Notes under the pieces: generated by a model
What the model saw: only the letters and a program-made list of their open reading frames with translations
What the model was told of the DNA's origin: nothing
Database searches by the model: none
Part shown: one piece after another, positions 22,391 to 32,207 of the stretch
Numbering within the stretch: the first letter of the stretch is position 1
Layout of the letters: each line of letters starts with the position of its first letter
NCBI GenBank assembly: GCA_020284085.1
Contig: JACEVL010000774.1
Location: 801,888 to 865,887, forward strand
From: Aporrectodea caliginosa
Taxonomy: Eukaryota; Annelida; Clitellata; Crassiclitellata; Lumbricidae
Length of the DNA stretch: 64,000 nt
Direction: 5' to 3'
Translations under genes and position numbers: made by a program

Positions 22391-23070
22391 ATATTGATAC
22401 GTATATAATATAAATTATGTATGTATGTTTGTATGTATGTGTGTATATATACATGTATATATTATATTTATCGGAAAGACGATCTGTTGTTCGGAAGATG
22501 CTGGGGCTAACCGTTGACCCCGGGGATAAGGGCGAAGCCCATATACGCCAAACCGTGGTCCACGGGCTAACACATGTTGGAAGTCTTTGGATACATTGAA
22601 CCGCTGAAGGCTAATTGGGAGGGGGAGTTTAACTTGACCCGCTAAGGCTGCTGCATGGACGGCGTCCAGGCTGTGGTGGTCAAATTAATGGCAGGGCCAG
22701 GACGGTGTTCAGCCTTGAAAATAAGTGCCTAGACTCCGTCCATGACCGTACATTCACACTTTAAGCCCTGAGTTTAACGAAAAAATATATTATTATTGGG
22801 GGGGCTCAAAGCCTGGGCAGGCTTGGAGCCTCAATTATTGGGGGGGCTCGAGCCTAGCGGCCTACAGGAGTTTACGCCTATGTGCATGTATTTATGCATG
22901 TCGGTTGGTTGGTCGACTTCTGCGTCTTTTTAGACGAACTACATTGGTCAAATGCAGAATTTTGGCTCAGTAATTTGGACTATGTTGCAGTTTACTGTAG
23001 TCGTGTTTGCCTACCGGACTTATTCTTCGTTTCTGCTTCGGACGTTTTACATTAATGTACATTTTACACA

Positions 23071-23071
<1 letters not shown>

Positions 23072-23120
<49 letters not shown>

Positions 23121-23465
23121 ACACAAAAGCACACACACAAAAGCACACACACACAAGCACACCCACACACACAAAAGCACACACACACAAGCACACACAC
23201 ACAAGCACACACACACAAGCACACACACAAGCACACACACAAGCACACACAGACGCACGCACACACGTACACACACGTGCACACACACACACACACACAC
23301 GTGCACACACGCACACACTCACACACACTAGCACACACAGGCACACACACACACACAAACACACACGAGCACACACACACACGCACACACACATGTGCAC
23401 ACACGCACACACGCATACACTCACACACACTAGCACACCCACAGGCACACACACAAGCACACACA
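23072..23465. repeat. (CA)n-derived array with GCACA variants
   Basis: Dinucleotide repeat interspersed with AAGCAC, GCAC and TGCAC variants. Long His/Thr or Cys/Val frames on both strands are translations of the repeat, not genes. Confidence 0.95.
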
Positions 23466-23736
23466 GACATACTATATAGTCTTCCCACGGATCTTCCTTG
23501 TGTTTTGTTTCTGTCCATACGGTTCCTTCCTTATGTTTCAGTCTGTAGCCCATTGAAGTTGCATTCCTCTGCTTTCTGTCCTTCGGTCGGTGAGAAGCTG
23601 AGGCGGCGAGGGAGAGGAGAAAGGACCTCATATGCAGAGGCAGAGAAAACGAAGTCACGAACAATTAAACTGCAATTCTGCAAAAGTACCGATCAGAGGA
23701 CACCACCCTGAACTTTAGCCATTACTTCTCTTGTAG

Positions 23737-23952
23737 ACTGTCAATGGACTTTTTATGATTACACGAAAATCAGCGGTGACAGTGGACCGCGATACAAGCA
23801 GGCGTTGACCATAGACACCTGTCAGTTTGCCTGTCAATTAACCGCCGGATGTCAGGGCATAGACTGGTATGGTGGATGCTATCTCCAGTACACGCAGAGT
23901 GGCAAATCTCACGCCTATCCTTTCGTCCACTACGATTTCGTCTGCAACAGAG
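23737..23952 (+). CDS. PAN/apple-like domain exon 2
   Basis: Internal exon of 216 bp, phase 1-1, with acceptor TCTCTTGTAG (ending 23736) and donor AGAG/GTAATG. The 72-residue domain has all six Cys in the PAN/apple order: DCQWTFYDYTK, DTCQFACQ, AGCQGIDWYGGC, FVC. The spacing C2-x3-C3-x5-C4 and the IDW after C4 are shared by all six exons here. Probably one domain of a secreted or cell-surface repeat protein; ligand unknown. It is the least similar of the intact domains, so an older duplicate. Confidence 0.8.
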
Positions 23953-24611
23953 GTAATGCAGTCTTCGTCATAAAATTAGGCCCCCTATACGTACGTACTT
24001 ATGTATGTGCATACGCATACATGTATGTCCATAGGTATGTATGAAAGTCAGTAAGTATGTTGTTAGAGGCCCACTGAATGAATTACACACTCGCTTTGGT
24101 TTACGATAAAAGCATATTATTGTAAATTGCAAAATACAACAAAAATTATGCCTTCAAAATGAACAGAACACTTTGACTTAAACAACGACAGCCTCAACAA
24201 GTAATCTACTGACGAAGCCTTAACTGGCTAACAAGAAAACATATAGGGTCTCATCTGCTCAAAGCCTAATGTGACTAACTAAGAAATACACAGTATCAGA
24301 CACACAGAGCAGTCCTGACTCCAGAGATACAATCATTTGATATATCTTTAGTTATAGACAGCAACTGGTTTCTGGTCAGGGAGTCTGTATGGAGTATAGA
24401 GACGACACTGACGGGAACAGGTCGATAGTCCGAAGGTTCGATAGTCCGAAGGTTTCCTGATAAAACATGTATGTATATGTACATATATATGTATATGTGC
24501 ACATACATGTATAATGTATATGTACATTATATAGTATATATATATGTATATGCATCTGTCTATATATATGTATATGTTTGTATATAATATTATAATATGT
24601 ATTTAAATCTA

Positions 24612-25363
24612 CAGGGTGGTGCAAAATAAACCGGACTATTATGGTATTGGTTTGGCATTTAATATAACATTGAATGAACTGTAAAATTTCAGAATTTTCT
24701 GAATGCGTAAGAAATTTCAGTAAAAGTGATGTTCAATATGTCCTCCGTTTGCTGCGATAACCAGTGATAATCGCTTGCGAAACTGTCCAATAGCCCAGTT
24801 GATAGTGTCCTTGCTGATTCGTCCCAGCATGCGATCAGAACTTCTTTCAAATGTTCAATATCTCGAATATTCTCTGCCTGTAGAAAAGCTGCTGAAGCAT
24901 TCCCCAGATGGAATAGTCTACGGGATTCAAGTCCGGACTGTTCGGTGGCCAATTTTCTGGTTCAATGAAGTCTGGAACGTGAGCAGTGAGAAAAGCAACT
25001 GTTTTTCGTGCTGGAAAGTGAAATTGTGACCAGAGTGAGCTATAATGTCTGGCAGTAATCCTTGATGTAGGACGACGTCACAGTAATAGGAACTGTTAAC
25101 TTTTGCCCCTCGTTCAACGAAAACTAATGACGATTTCCCCAGCTGCGACACGGCAACCGAAACCATGATGCTCTGTGAGAAGTGCTTCCGACCTTTCAGC
25201 AAGCGTTCTGAAGGAATCTCTCGTTTCACAGCTACGTTGGCGTATAGGCCTACACTCGATCATTATGTGAATTGGTTGGTGTTTGGACTGTAAAGATCTT
25301 TCCATCCGTAAACCATGTTCTGGCCAATTTAGCTAATAGTCTGGTTTATTTTGCGCCACCCTG
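24612..25363 (-). mobile_element. Tc1/mariner-type element, deleted
   Basis: The ends CAGGGTGGTGCAAAATAAACC and the complement of GGTTTATTTTGCGCCACCCTG are inverted copies with TA on both sides (24610-24611 and 25364-25365). The transposase on the minus strand has lost its N-terminal half. It lies in the intron between PAN exons 2 and 3. Confidence 0.85.
24690..25330 (-). pseudogene. Mariner-type transposase, C-terminal part
   Basis: On the minus strand: WFTDGKIF (likely first catalytic Asp), after a frame change KREIPSERLLKGRKHFSQ, SIMVSVAVSQLGKSS, FVERGAKVNSSYYCDVVL, LLPDIIAHSGHNFTFQ, then frameshifts and TINWAIGQFRKRL...GGHIEH near the end. The second DDE Asp region (normally Q-x-D-x-A-P-x-H) is deleted or altered after NFTFQHE. 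The DNA-binding N-terminus is missing. Dead. Confidence 0.7.
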
Positions 25364-25365
25364 TA

Positions 25366-25520
25366 TAAACGTGTACATATGTTATATAATATATATATGG
25401 ATTTTAAGTATAATGTATATGATATATATATATGTGTGTGCATATGTATATATATATACATATATGTATATACATATATGTATGTATCTATATGTACATA
25501 TGTATGTATATAAAATCGTC
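25366..25520. repeat. TATG/TATA-rich low-complexity DNA
   Basis: Imperfect TATATG words, similar to 24475-24600 on the other side of the mariner element. The element appears to have inserted into this run. Confidence 0.85.
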
Positions 25521-26170
25521 CCAGATGTTACATGGACAGGACGAGGGTGTGTTGATCGCCTTCCAAAAATGGTAACTGGCAAGGATGTGACAAAGCTATT
25601 GGTCATCCCCAAACTCTAATTCGGGACAGATGCATGTTTGGTCGAGATAAGAAGTTGGGGATTGGAAGACAGCATCGTGACCATGTGTTTCGACACAACG
25701 GCGAGTAACACGGGTTACAAGGGCGGCGTATGGATCAAGCTGGAAACGGACTTATGAAAGGACCTCTTGAACCTCGCCTAAATCACGTTTCCGAAATTGT
25801 TCTGGAAAAGGTGTTATCACTGCATGAATCCTTTGTAGGTGGATTATGCATGGGAGGAATTCTCTTTAGAGGTTTATCAGATCTCTGATTTTTGCGCATG
25901 CTGTAGACATTGAGCTGCTTTTCGTTGACGGTGACTGAATCGTCAAAAAGACTGAGGCCAATCAAGGTCTCCGACAAAAACCAAAGGTGTCGGGAAAATA
26001 TTGTTAGGGTAACTTAACGCAACCTATGAGACTTCCTTGTCCTGGTACTAAGTATGACATGGATTGCCTTCAAGAATTCTAGATCGTTCTTTGGGTTTTA
26101 TTGGGTGGGTGAGGTACAGGTGAACCAAAACTTCATGTAAGTTGTTGTAACAAAGGGTGACACTATAAGT
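25521..26170. other. Unrecognised, possible old element
   Basis: A minus-strand frame at 25783-25977 shows LIGLSLFDDSVTVNEKQL without a family I can name. Mixed sequence otherwise. A decayed transposase is possible but not shown. Confidence 0.3.
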
Positions 26171-26176
26171 AATGAT

Positions 26177-26421
26177 TCAACACCGTTTTAGAGTAGGATG
26201 GTCAAGATGCCCTCTGTGTGCTCTGGCGTTGTTGAATTGGAAATTGATCTGTGAAAAGCCACGTTTTGAACGCAAAGATCGCACGCGATGAAAATGCCCA
26301 TGGGTACCAATTTCAGAGGTGTAAATTTCAGAGGTGTAAATGATGTAAAGAAGGGGACCCTGCACCGAGCCCTACGGAAGACCGTAAGGGGTAGGGATCC
26401 ATGAGGACCTGGAGGGCCCAT
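26177..26421 (-). pseudogene. LINE reverse transcriptase fragment
   Basis: The minus-strand frame reads VQGPLLYIIYTSEIYTSEIG, the palm segment before the catalytic YADD in many LINE RTs. TSEIY is duplicated. Too short to assign. Confidence 0.5.
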
Positions 26422-26459
26422 GGATCATACAGAAAGAGCATAATTATTACAATAGATTA

Positions 26460-26935
26460 GATGATTAAAATGCAATTCTATAATTTTTTATATTCTATTC
26501 TATTTACGGACTAAAAATGCGCTTCTCACAGTCTAACAGAGCGCTTCCAGTGCGAAGAACCTCTCGAAAAAAGAAAAGTCTTAAGACAACGTGCAGAAAC
26601 AGTAAGATCGCAGCACGAGTTATAGCAGGAAGGTCATTCCACAGCAAAGGGTCAACAGAGGTATAAGCACGATGCTGTGCTGTGGCAGTGAGAGATCGAG
26701 GTACTACAAGGTCATGACGATCTAAAGATGGAAGAGGACGTCCAGATATAGCCTGATAAGACCACAGACGTAGCGCAGAGCTTAGGTCCTAACGCAAAAA
26801 CGTTTTACAGGTAAGAAAGAGAATTTCAATCTGAATCCGAACAGTTAAAGGGAAGCCAATGAAGGTGTAAGTGATGTCATAAAAGTCGAAATATGGAAAG
26901 AATGAGGAAGGCTGCTGCATTAAGTACCATTGGCC
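26460..26935 (-). mobile_element. L2/CR1-type LINE 3' region
   Basis: Read on the minus strand it includes a PLLWNDLP-like segment typical of the RT C-terminus and the AGCGCATTTTT end. Positions 26677-26935 are repeated at 44546-44800. They mark the left end of the segmental duplication that includes the PAN exons. Confidence 0.55.
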
Positions 26936-27654
26936 ATAATTTTGTAAAATTCATGCCATGGAATCGTATAGTATACAGCTTCACGACGAATGACTTGCTT
27001 TGGCCTTGTGTCAGATTAAAATTACCATTTCGTGCAGTGGCGGCGCCAGGGGGGGGGGCTAGGGGGGCTTAGCCCCCCCTAACTGCGGCTCAGCTCCCCC
27101 AAAGAAAAATTGCGAAATCTCTGCCAATGCTTACTTCATAATAAGCCAACTGAGGCAATTATATTACTTGATTATGATGGACAGAGTCACAGACTCACAG
27201 GGCCTATTTTAATCTTTAGCGATTACATTCTTACTTACTTTACGGTTTCAGTTTCTTATAATTATTATGGTTGAACTCAAACTTCTGTACAGTATATTGA
27301 TTCCATTGTCTGCAGGTTTTGTGTCGGGTATAGAAGAGGGAAGGGATGGAGGCATAGGCGCAACCACCCTATGGGACCCGTAGGACGCGTCCCCCCAACT
27401 TTCGGGCAGGCTTGGACGGTGCCCCCCAACTTTTGAAAATTTTGAGGTAAACAAGAGCCCAAAATGCACTCCATTTGGTATTAAATGCTCAAAATTGCGT
27501 CGTCGTCTGGGGCTCCGCCCCAGACCCCGTTGGCGGAGCTTACGACGCTCCCCGTATCCCTATAGTCGTTAGGGGCTTCTTGCTTTCCGCAATCGCGGCT
27601 GTACGTGCACCTTCCGCACTCGCAATTTCCCCCACTCGAACGTTCTAGTAGGTC

Positions 27655-29275
27655 CGTCCCCTAACAAATCGCTGGACCTGGCCGATAGAATACAGAGTAA
27701 GGCTAAAGCCGCTAAACTCAACTGAGTCTATAAGCATTCAGTGCAGGGTGTTGACAATCTGGCTTCACTAAACACCACTCCACAGAAACTCTACTCGTCT
27801 CTCTCTACAATAAACTGGTCTCTGCAGTCAGCCATCAGCAAGTCTCCTGCCTCTTTCTCCTCGACATCTCCGCCGCATTCGACACCATTGACCACACTGT
27901 CACCACAGCCTCCTTCTTCATCGACTGTCATCTTGGTTTGGCGTCTCTGGCACTGCCCTACAATGGTTCCAGTCTTATCTGTCCTCCCGTTCCTTCTCTG
28001 TTGAAGCCTCCAGCCACTGTTCGCAACCCCTCCCACTTTCTTGTGGTGTTCCTCAAGGCTCCGTCCTGGGTCCACTGCTCTTCATTCTGTATACTACACC
28101 ATTAAGCCATCTCATACAATCCTCCTCTGTTGACCACCATCTCTACGCAGACGACACCCAACTCTACATATCCTTCTCCCCATGCTCTTTTTCCACCTCC
28201 ATTGCAAAACTACTCAATGTGGTTAACCTAGTCTCTCGATGGTTGTCGTCCAACCTCCTCTGCCTGAACCCTTCTAAAACAGAATTTATCATCCTAGGCC
28301 TTCCTGACCAAATCAAGAAAATCCCTGACCCTTCAATACACCTATCCACTAACTCTTCATCTCTTACCTTCACCTCCGATGCCCCTGTCCGCAATCTTGG
28401 TGTAACCTTTGATCCACATCTCTCCTTCTCTAACCACATATCCAACCTCTCGCGCTCCTGCTTCATGCACATTCGTGACCTCCGCCGTATCCGACCCATG
28501 CTCGACTTCAAAACTGCCTCCACCATTGCTACCTCCATTGTCCACTCAAAGCTCGACTATTGCAATTCCCTCTTTCTCAACCTTGAAGCCACCGAACTAA
28601 AGCGTCTGCAGCTCATCCAAAACTCATTAGCCCAAGCCGTCACCAGAACTCCCAAGCATCATCATATCACTCCCATCCTCAAATCACTTCATTGGTTAAA
28701 TATCCCAGAGCGAATTCACTTCAAAGTCTTATCACTAACCTACAACTCTCTACAATACTCCCAACCCAGATATCTTCGCGACCTCTTCACCATCCAGCCA
28801 ACCCGCTCTACCAGATCTTTCTCCATTCTGACTCTCTCTCGACCTCCTGTCACTACTCATCTCAAGTTCTACAACTGAGCAATATCCAACACTGCACCAC
28901 GTCTCTGGAACGACCTACCTCCTGAATTCCGCACATTTTCGGTCCCTCAACCATCATCTCCAATCACCCACCATCATCCGCATCAGGCTCCTCTATCCAT
29001 CACCGCCAAGGCTTTCCACTCAAAACTAAAATCTCTCCTCTTCAAGAACTCTTACACCGACTCAACTGATCATCTACCTTCAAACTCTCGACCTAAACGA
29101 CACCCACCTTAGCAGCTACTCTGACCCCTCTGATCCTCTGGAAACCGGACTCGGACATCCCTCGGACTACTCTTTTGGACAACCCTTCTGACTAGACGCA
29201 GCGCTCGTGAATAAGCAGGTGCCCTGCGCTTGGCTTTCGAGTGGCGCTTTAGAAATTTGTAGATTACGATTACGA
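27655..29275 (+). mobile_element. L2-type LINE, 5'-truncated, with ATTACG tail
   Basis: It ends in GCGCTTTAGAAATTTGTAG then (ATTACG)n at 29262-29280. It holds most of an RT domain. It lies within the hAT element at 27035-29740, between that element's internal direct repeats. Confidence 0.85.
27790..29080 (+). pseudogene. L2-type reverse transcriptase pseudogene
   Basis: Segments in order, with frame changes between about 27890 and 28220: LLDISAAFDTIDHT (first catalytic Asp, 27871-27894), GVPQGSVLGPLLFILY, YADD (28144-28155), then one open frame 28219-28878 with LNPSKTEFIILG, RNLGVTFDPHLSF and LHWLNIPERI. After a stop: APRLWNDLPPEFR and AKAFHSKLKSLLF. The motifs match L2/CR1-group LINEs. The N-terminal endonuclease is missing, and frameshifts plus a stop at 28876 make it inactive. 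Confidence 0.85.
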
Positions 29276-30108
29276 TTACGGTTATAATTTCACTCTAAAC
29301 CTGTAGCCGTACGTATACTTATCACGCTTTAAAATTCGACTAAGGCTCGCGGTAGAAGCCTAGGAGGACATTTCAATTTTTATTTCTGAGACTGCGAGTG
29401 GTATTCTTCTAAAACCTAAAATCTCAGTTTATTCATATAATAAAGTCATATTTTTCACATATCTAGATGGTTTAGGTACTTTTATATCGAAAATTTTGAG
29501 GTAAATTAGAGCCCAAAATGTACTGCATTTGGCATGAAATGCTAAAATTGCGTCGGCTTCTGGGGCGGAGCCCCAGACCCCCGATGGGGAGCTTACGACG
29601 CTCCCCCATACCCCTAGTCGTTAGGGGCTTCTTGCCTTCGGCAATCGCAGCTTCGCGCCTTCGGCGCTCGCAATCCCCCTCAGACATTCTGAGGGCTTAG
29701 GGCTACAGCCCCCAAACCGGAAATCCTGGCGCCGCCACTGATTTCGTGTATTTCTTGAATTTTTTAACCTTACTTTTTTTCATTAAATTGACGATTCCGT
29801 TTTATTTGCATATTTATTCATGGCCACAATAGGACAAGCTTGTAGTATCGGGAGCTGAAGGACATAGTGCTTAAGTTTACTGGCATCGTCTGTGTTGGTT
29901 AGGGTCAGGTTAGACGTCGTGAGGGTCGGTTAGGGTTAGGGTTCGTGTTGTCAATAGAAAACCCGTCCGTCGTCCGTGTAGCATGCCAAAAGCTAGTGTA
30001 TAACCCTTCAGCCCCCAATAACATAAGTTTGCCGACAATAGAAACATTCTATATTCGTGAAATCATTGGCTTTTAACTTGTGAAATTCTGCCAATTTATT
30101 CGAAACAG

Positions 30109-30324
30109 GTGGCATTTGCTCGTTGACATTTCAAAACAACACCATCTTCGTAAACGGAACGGCGATGACGTTGCCAGATTGTCAGCGCGCCTGTCAATCC
30201 ATGGTGAACTGTGTGAGAATTGATTGGGCGCGGACCAATAATAAATGCAACCTACGCTCGTCTATAAGGAACCAAGTGACTACCATCGACGTTGAACACT
30301 ACCAACCTACTGGTGACTGCAAAG
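30109..30324 (+). CDS. PAN/apple-like domain exon 3
   Basis: Internal exon of 216 bp, phase 1-1, from acceptor CGAAACAG to donor AAAG/GTATGC. The domain has six Cys: GGICSLTF, LPDCQRACQ, VNCVRIDW, NKCNL, TGDC. It is the source or sister of exon 45602-45817, from which it differs at a handful of residues. Flanking intron sequence is shared too, so the pair arose by tandem segmental duplication. The acceptor and donor are intact and no stop is present. Confidence 0.82.
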
Positions 30325-31091
30325 GTATGCACGTGTATGTATGTGTGTTGATATGCATGCATGCATGTATGTATGCATGTATGTAAGTGTGTGTTTCAAT
30401 GCGTGTAGTATGGAATGCAAACCCGAGGCCTTCTTTCGAAACCCGGATTTCGGGTTTGACTGCCGAAAAAACCAGGGTAACCCGGGTTTGGTGGGTTTAT
30501 GAATTTTACATGATAAACGTTATTACTGCACTATTTCTTGCGATAAGAACAACATCGTGGTATGCAGCTACAAAGTCCAAAGTTCTCCAACAGTCAAGAA
30601 TCTGCATAAAACAGAAAACTGAAAAAAAATCGTCGTAGAAGTTGTTTCATAAACTTACAGGCTAAGGCTATAAGGAGTGGTTGTTGGAAAAAAGGTTCCG
30701 GAACTGAACAAATTCAGAACAATACTGCCCTTCCATGGCAAAAGGAAGCAAGTCACCGATCTTAGTTTCTGAGAAAAATGCGAAAAACAACTCAGGCATC
30801 ACCCATCGGTCTGAATTTACGCGTACAATTGGTTGATGGACATGCTTCTTTTTGCCTTGGAATTTTCCAGTAGGCTACTACTTGGACATGCTTCTTTCTG
30901 CCTCTGCTTTTCCGCCAGAACCACATGCAATAATAACTATTTATATAGACGATTGTGTTGGACTTGATTCTGGAACCAAAATGATACCGATATGTAATTT
31001 TAACCTTAAACTGGACTTGCTTCCTTTTGCCATGGCAGGGCAGTATGCTGATAAATTGATCTATAACGTAGTAGTCACGTGTCATTTTTAG

Positions 31092-31786
31092 TAGGGCTGC
31101 GCGTTAATCGCCGTTAACGCCCGCGATTAACGCGTTAAAAAAATTGCGATTAATTATTTTAACGCAAGATTAACGCGTTAAAATGTCCGTATAAAATTAA
31201 AAATTCAGATTTATAATCGGTAGTTTTCAAATAATCGGTCATCGGTTATCGCTCACTTCTGTTGATTCAACCAACGGCCAACACTACTCGCGTGGGTCAT
31301 CCGGCGCCATGTTCTTTTCATTCTTCTGTTGGTATCAAAGAAACGTGTCGAGTGGATTGTTCTCTCTGTCCGGGAACATTTTGAACAAAAAGCGAGCATC
31401 CATGTCAACTGACAATGTTGATAAACTTGTGTGCTTAAGCAACTGGCTGCATTTGCAGCTTTAGATTGTTGCAGTTTCTAGTGATAAGGAAACACTCACA
31501 GACATTAGACTAGTGGTTTATATAAACCTTTTAGGGTTGTCCCTTTGACAACACTTAGACTAGTGGTTTATATAAACCTTTTAGGGTTGTCCTTTTGACA
31601 ACAGAAGACAAACAGTAGTATAGAGTCATATTAAAATTGCACTCAGCTTGTATTATTTGAATTTGAAATACTTGATTTAGAATATTGACTGAATTATTTG
31701 AATTCTGGACCCTTAAAAAGAAAACTTAAAATGCAATGAATGTGCGATTAATCGCGATTAAAAAAATTAATCGAAATGCAGCCCTA
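31092..31786. mobile_element. hAT-type MITE, 695 bp
   Basis: The ends TAGGGCTGCGCGTTAATCG and CGAAATGCAGCCCTA have an exact TSD ATTTTTAG (31084-31091 and 31787-31794). Related sequences at about 37905 and 46456 are unoccupied (CATTCTTAGAGCTGC, CAATCTTAGAGCTAC). ATTAATCGCG words recur near both ends. A 53-bp internal tandem pair (TTAGACTAGTGGTTTATATA...) lies at about 31505-31605. Confidence 0.9.
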
Positions 31787-32207
31787 ATTTTTAGAGCTAC
31801 AAGTACAATATCAAATCAGTCCAAGGTGATGTTAAGAACTTGAGAACTGAACAGAAGATTGTTTTATTTCCTGAAACCTACTAGTCAGACTCAGAAATAG
31901 TCAGGCCTAGGTTAACGCAAACTGTCAATAAGATAGTCTGTTTTTTGCGTATGTTTTATTAATGCAATCAGCAATACAAGTAACTTTGTAAGCTAAAGAA
32001 CTTTTTTAAATTTTAATTGGTGACAACGTTTTGCGGGAATGTGATGCTGTACTGTGGGGATGGGGTGGCGATGGGGGAAACCTGCGGTGATGGGGCGGGG
32101 ATGGGGACAAACCATGCGTGGATGGGGCGGAGATTGGGAAGATTTACTTGTTGCGGGGAGGGATGAGAACGATATTGTCTCCCCTCGTCACACTCTAGTG
32201 TGTGTAT

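Larger units (their letters stand above)
20365..22882. mobile_element. hAT-type element, 2.5 kb, non-autonomous
   Basis: The ends CATAGGCGTAAACT...AGTTTACGCCTATG are inverted and are flanked by the exact 8-bp duplication TGCATGTA (20357-20364 and 22883-22890). A subterminal ATTGGGGGGGC word recurs near 20390, 22795 and 22835. It lies in the intron between PAN exons 1 and 2 and carries other elements (21120-21385, 21879-22390). No transposase recognised. Confidence 0.88.
27035..29740. mobile_element. hAT-type element, 2.7 kb, with LINE inside
   Basis: The ends CAGTGGCGGCGCCAGG and CCTGGCGCCGCCACTG are perfect 16-bp inverted repeats with the exact TSD ATTTCGTG (27027-27034 and 29741-29748). 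In the duplicate at about 45220 the site is empty (TTATTTCGTGTATTTC), which confirms the boundaries. A roughly 210-bp internal direct repeat (27440-27650 and 29490-29720) brackets a LINE. No transposase is seen. Confidence 0.93.

Noticed and set aside
22952..23711. 175-234 codon frames over the CA repeat
   Set aside because: His/Thr or Cys/Val repeats from a (CA)n-derived array only.
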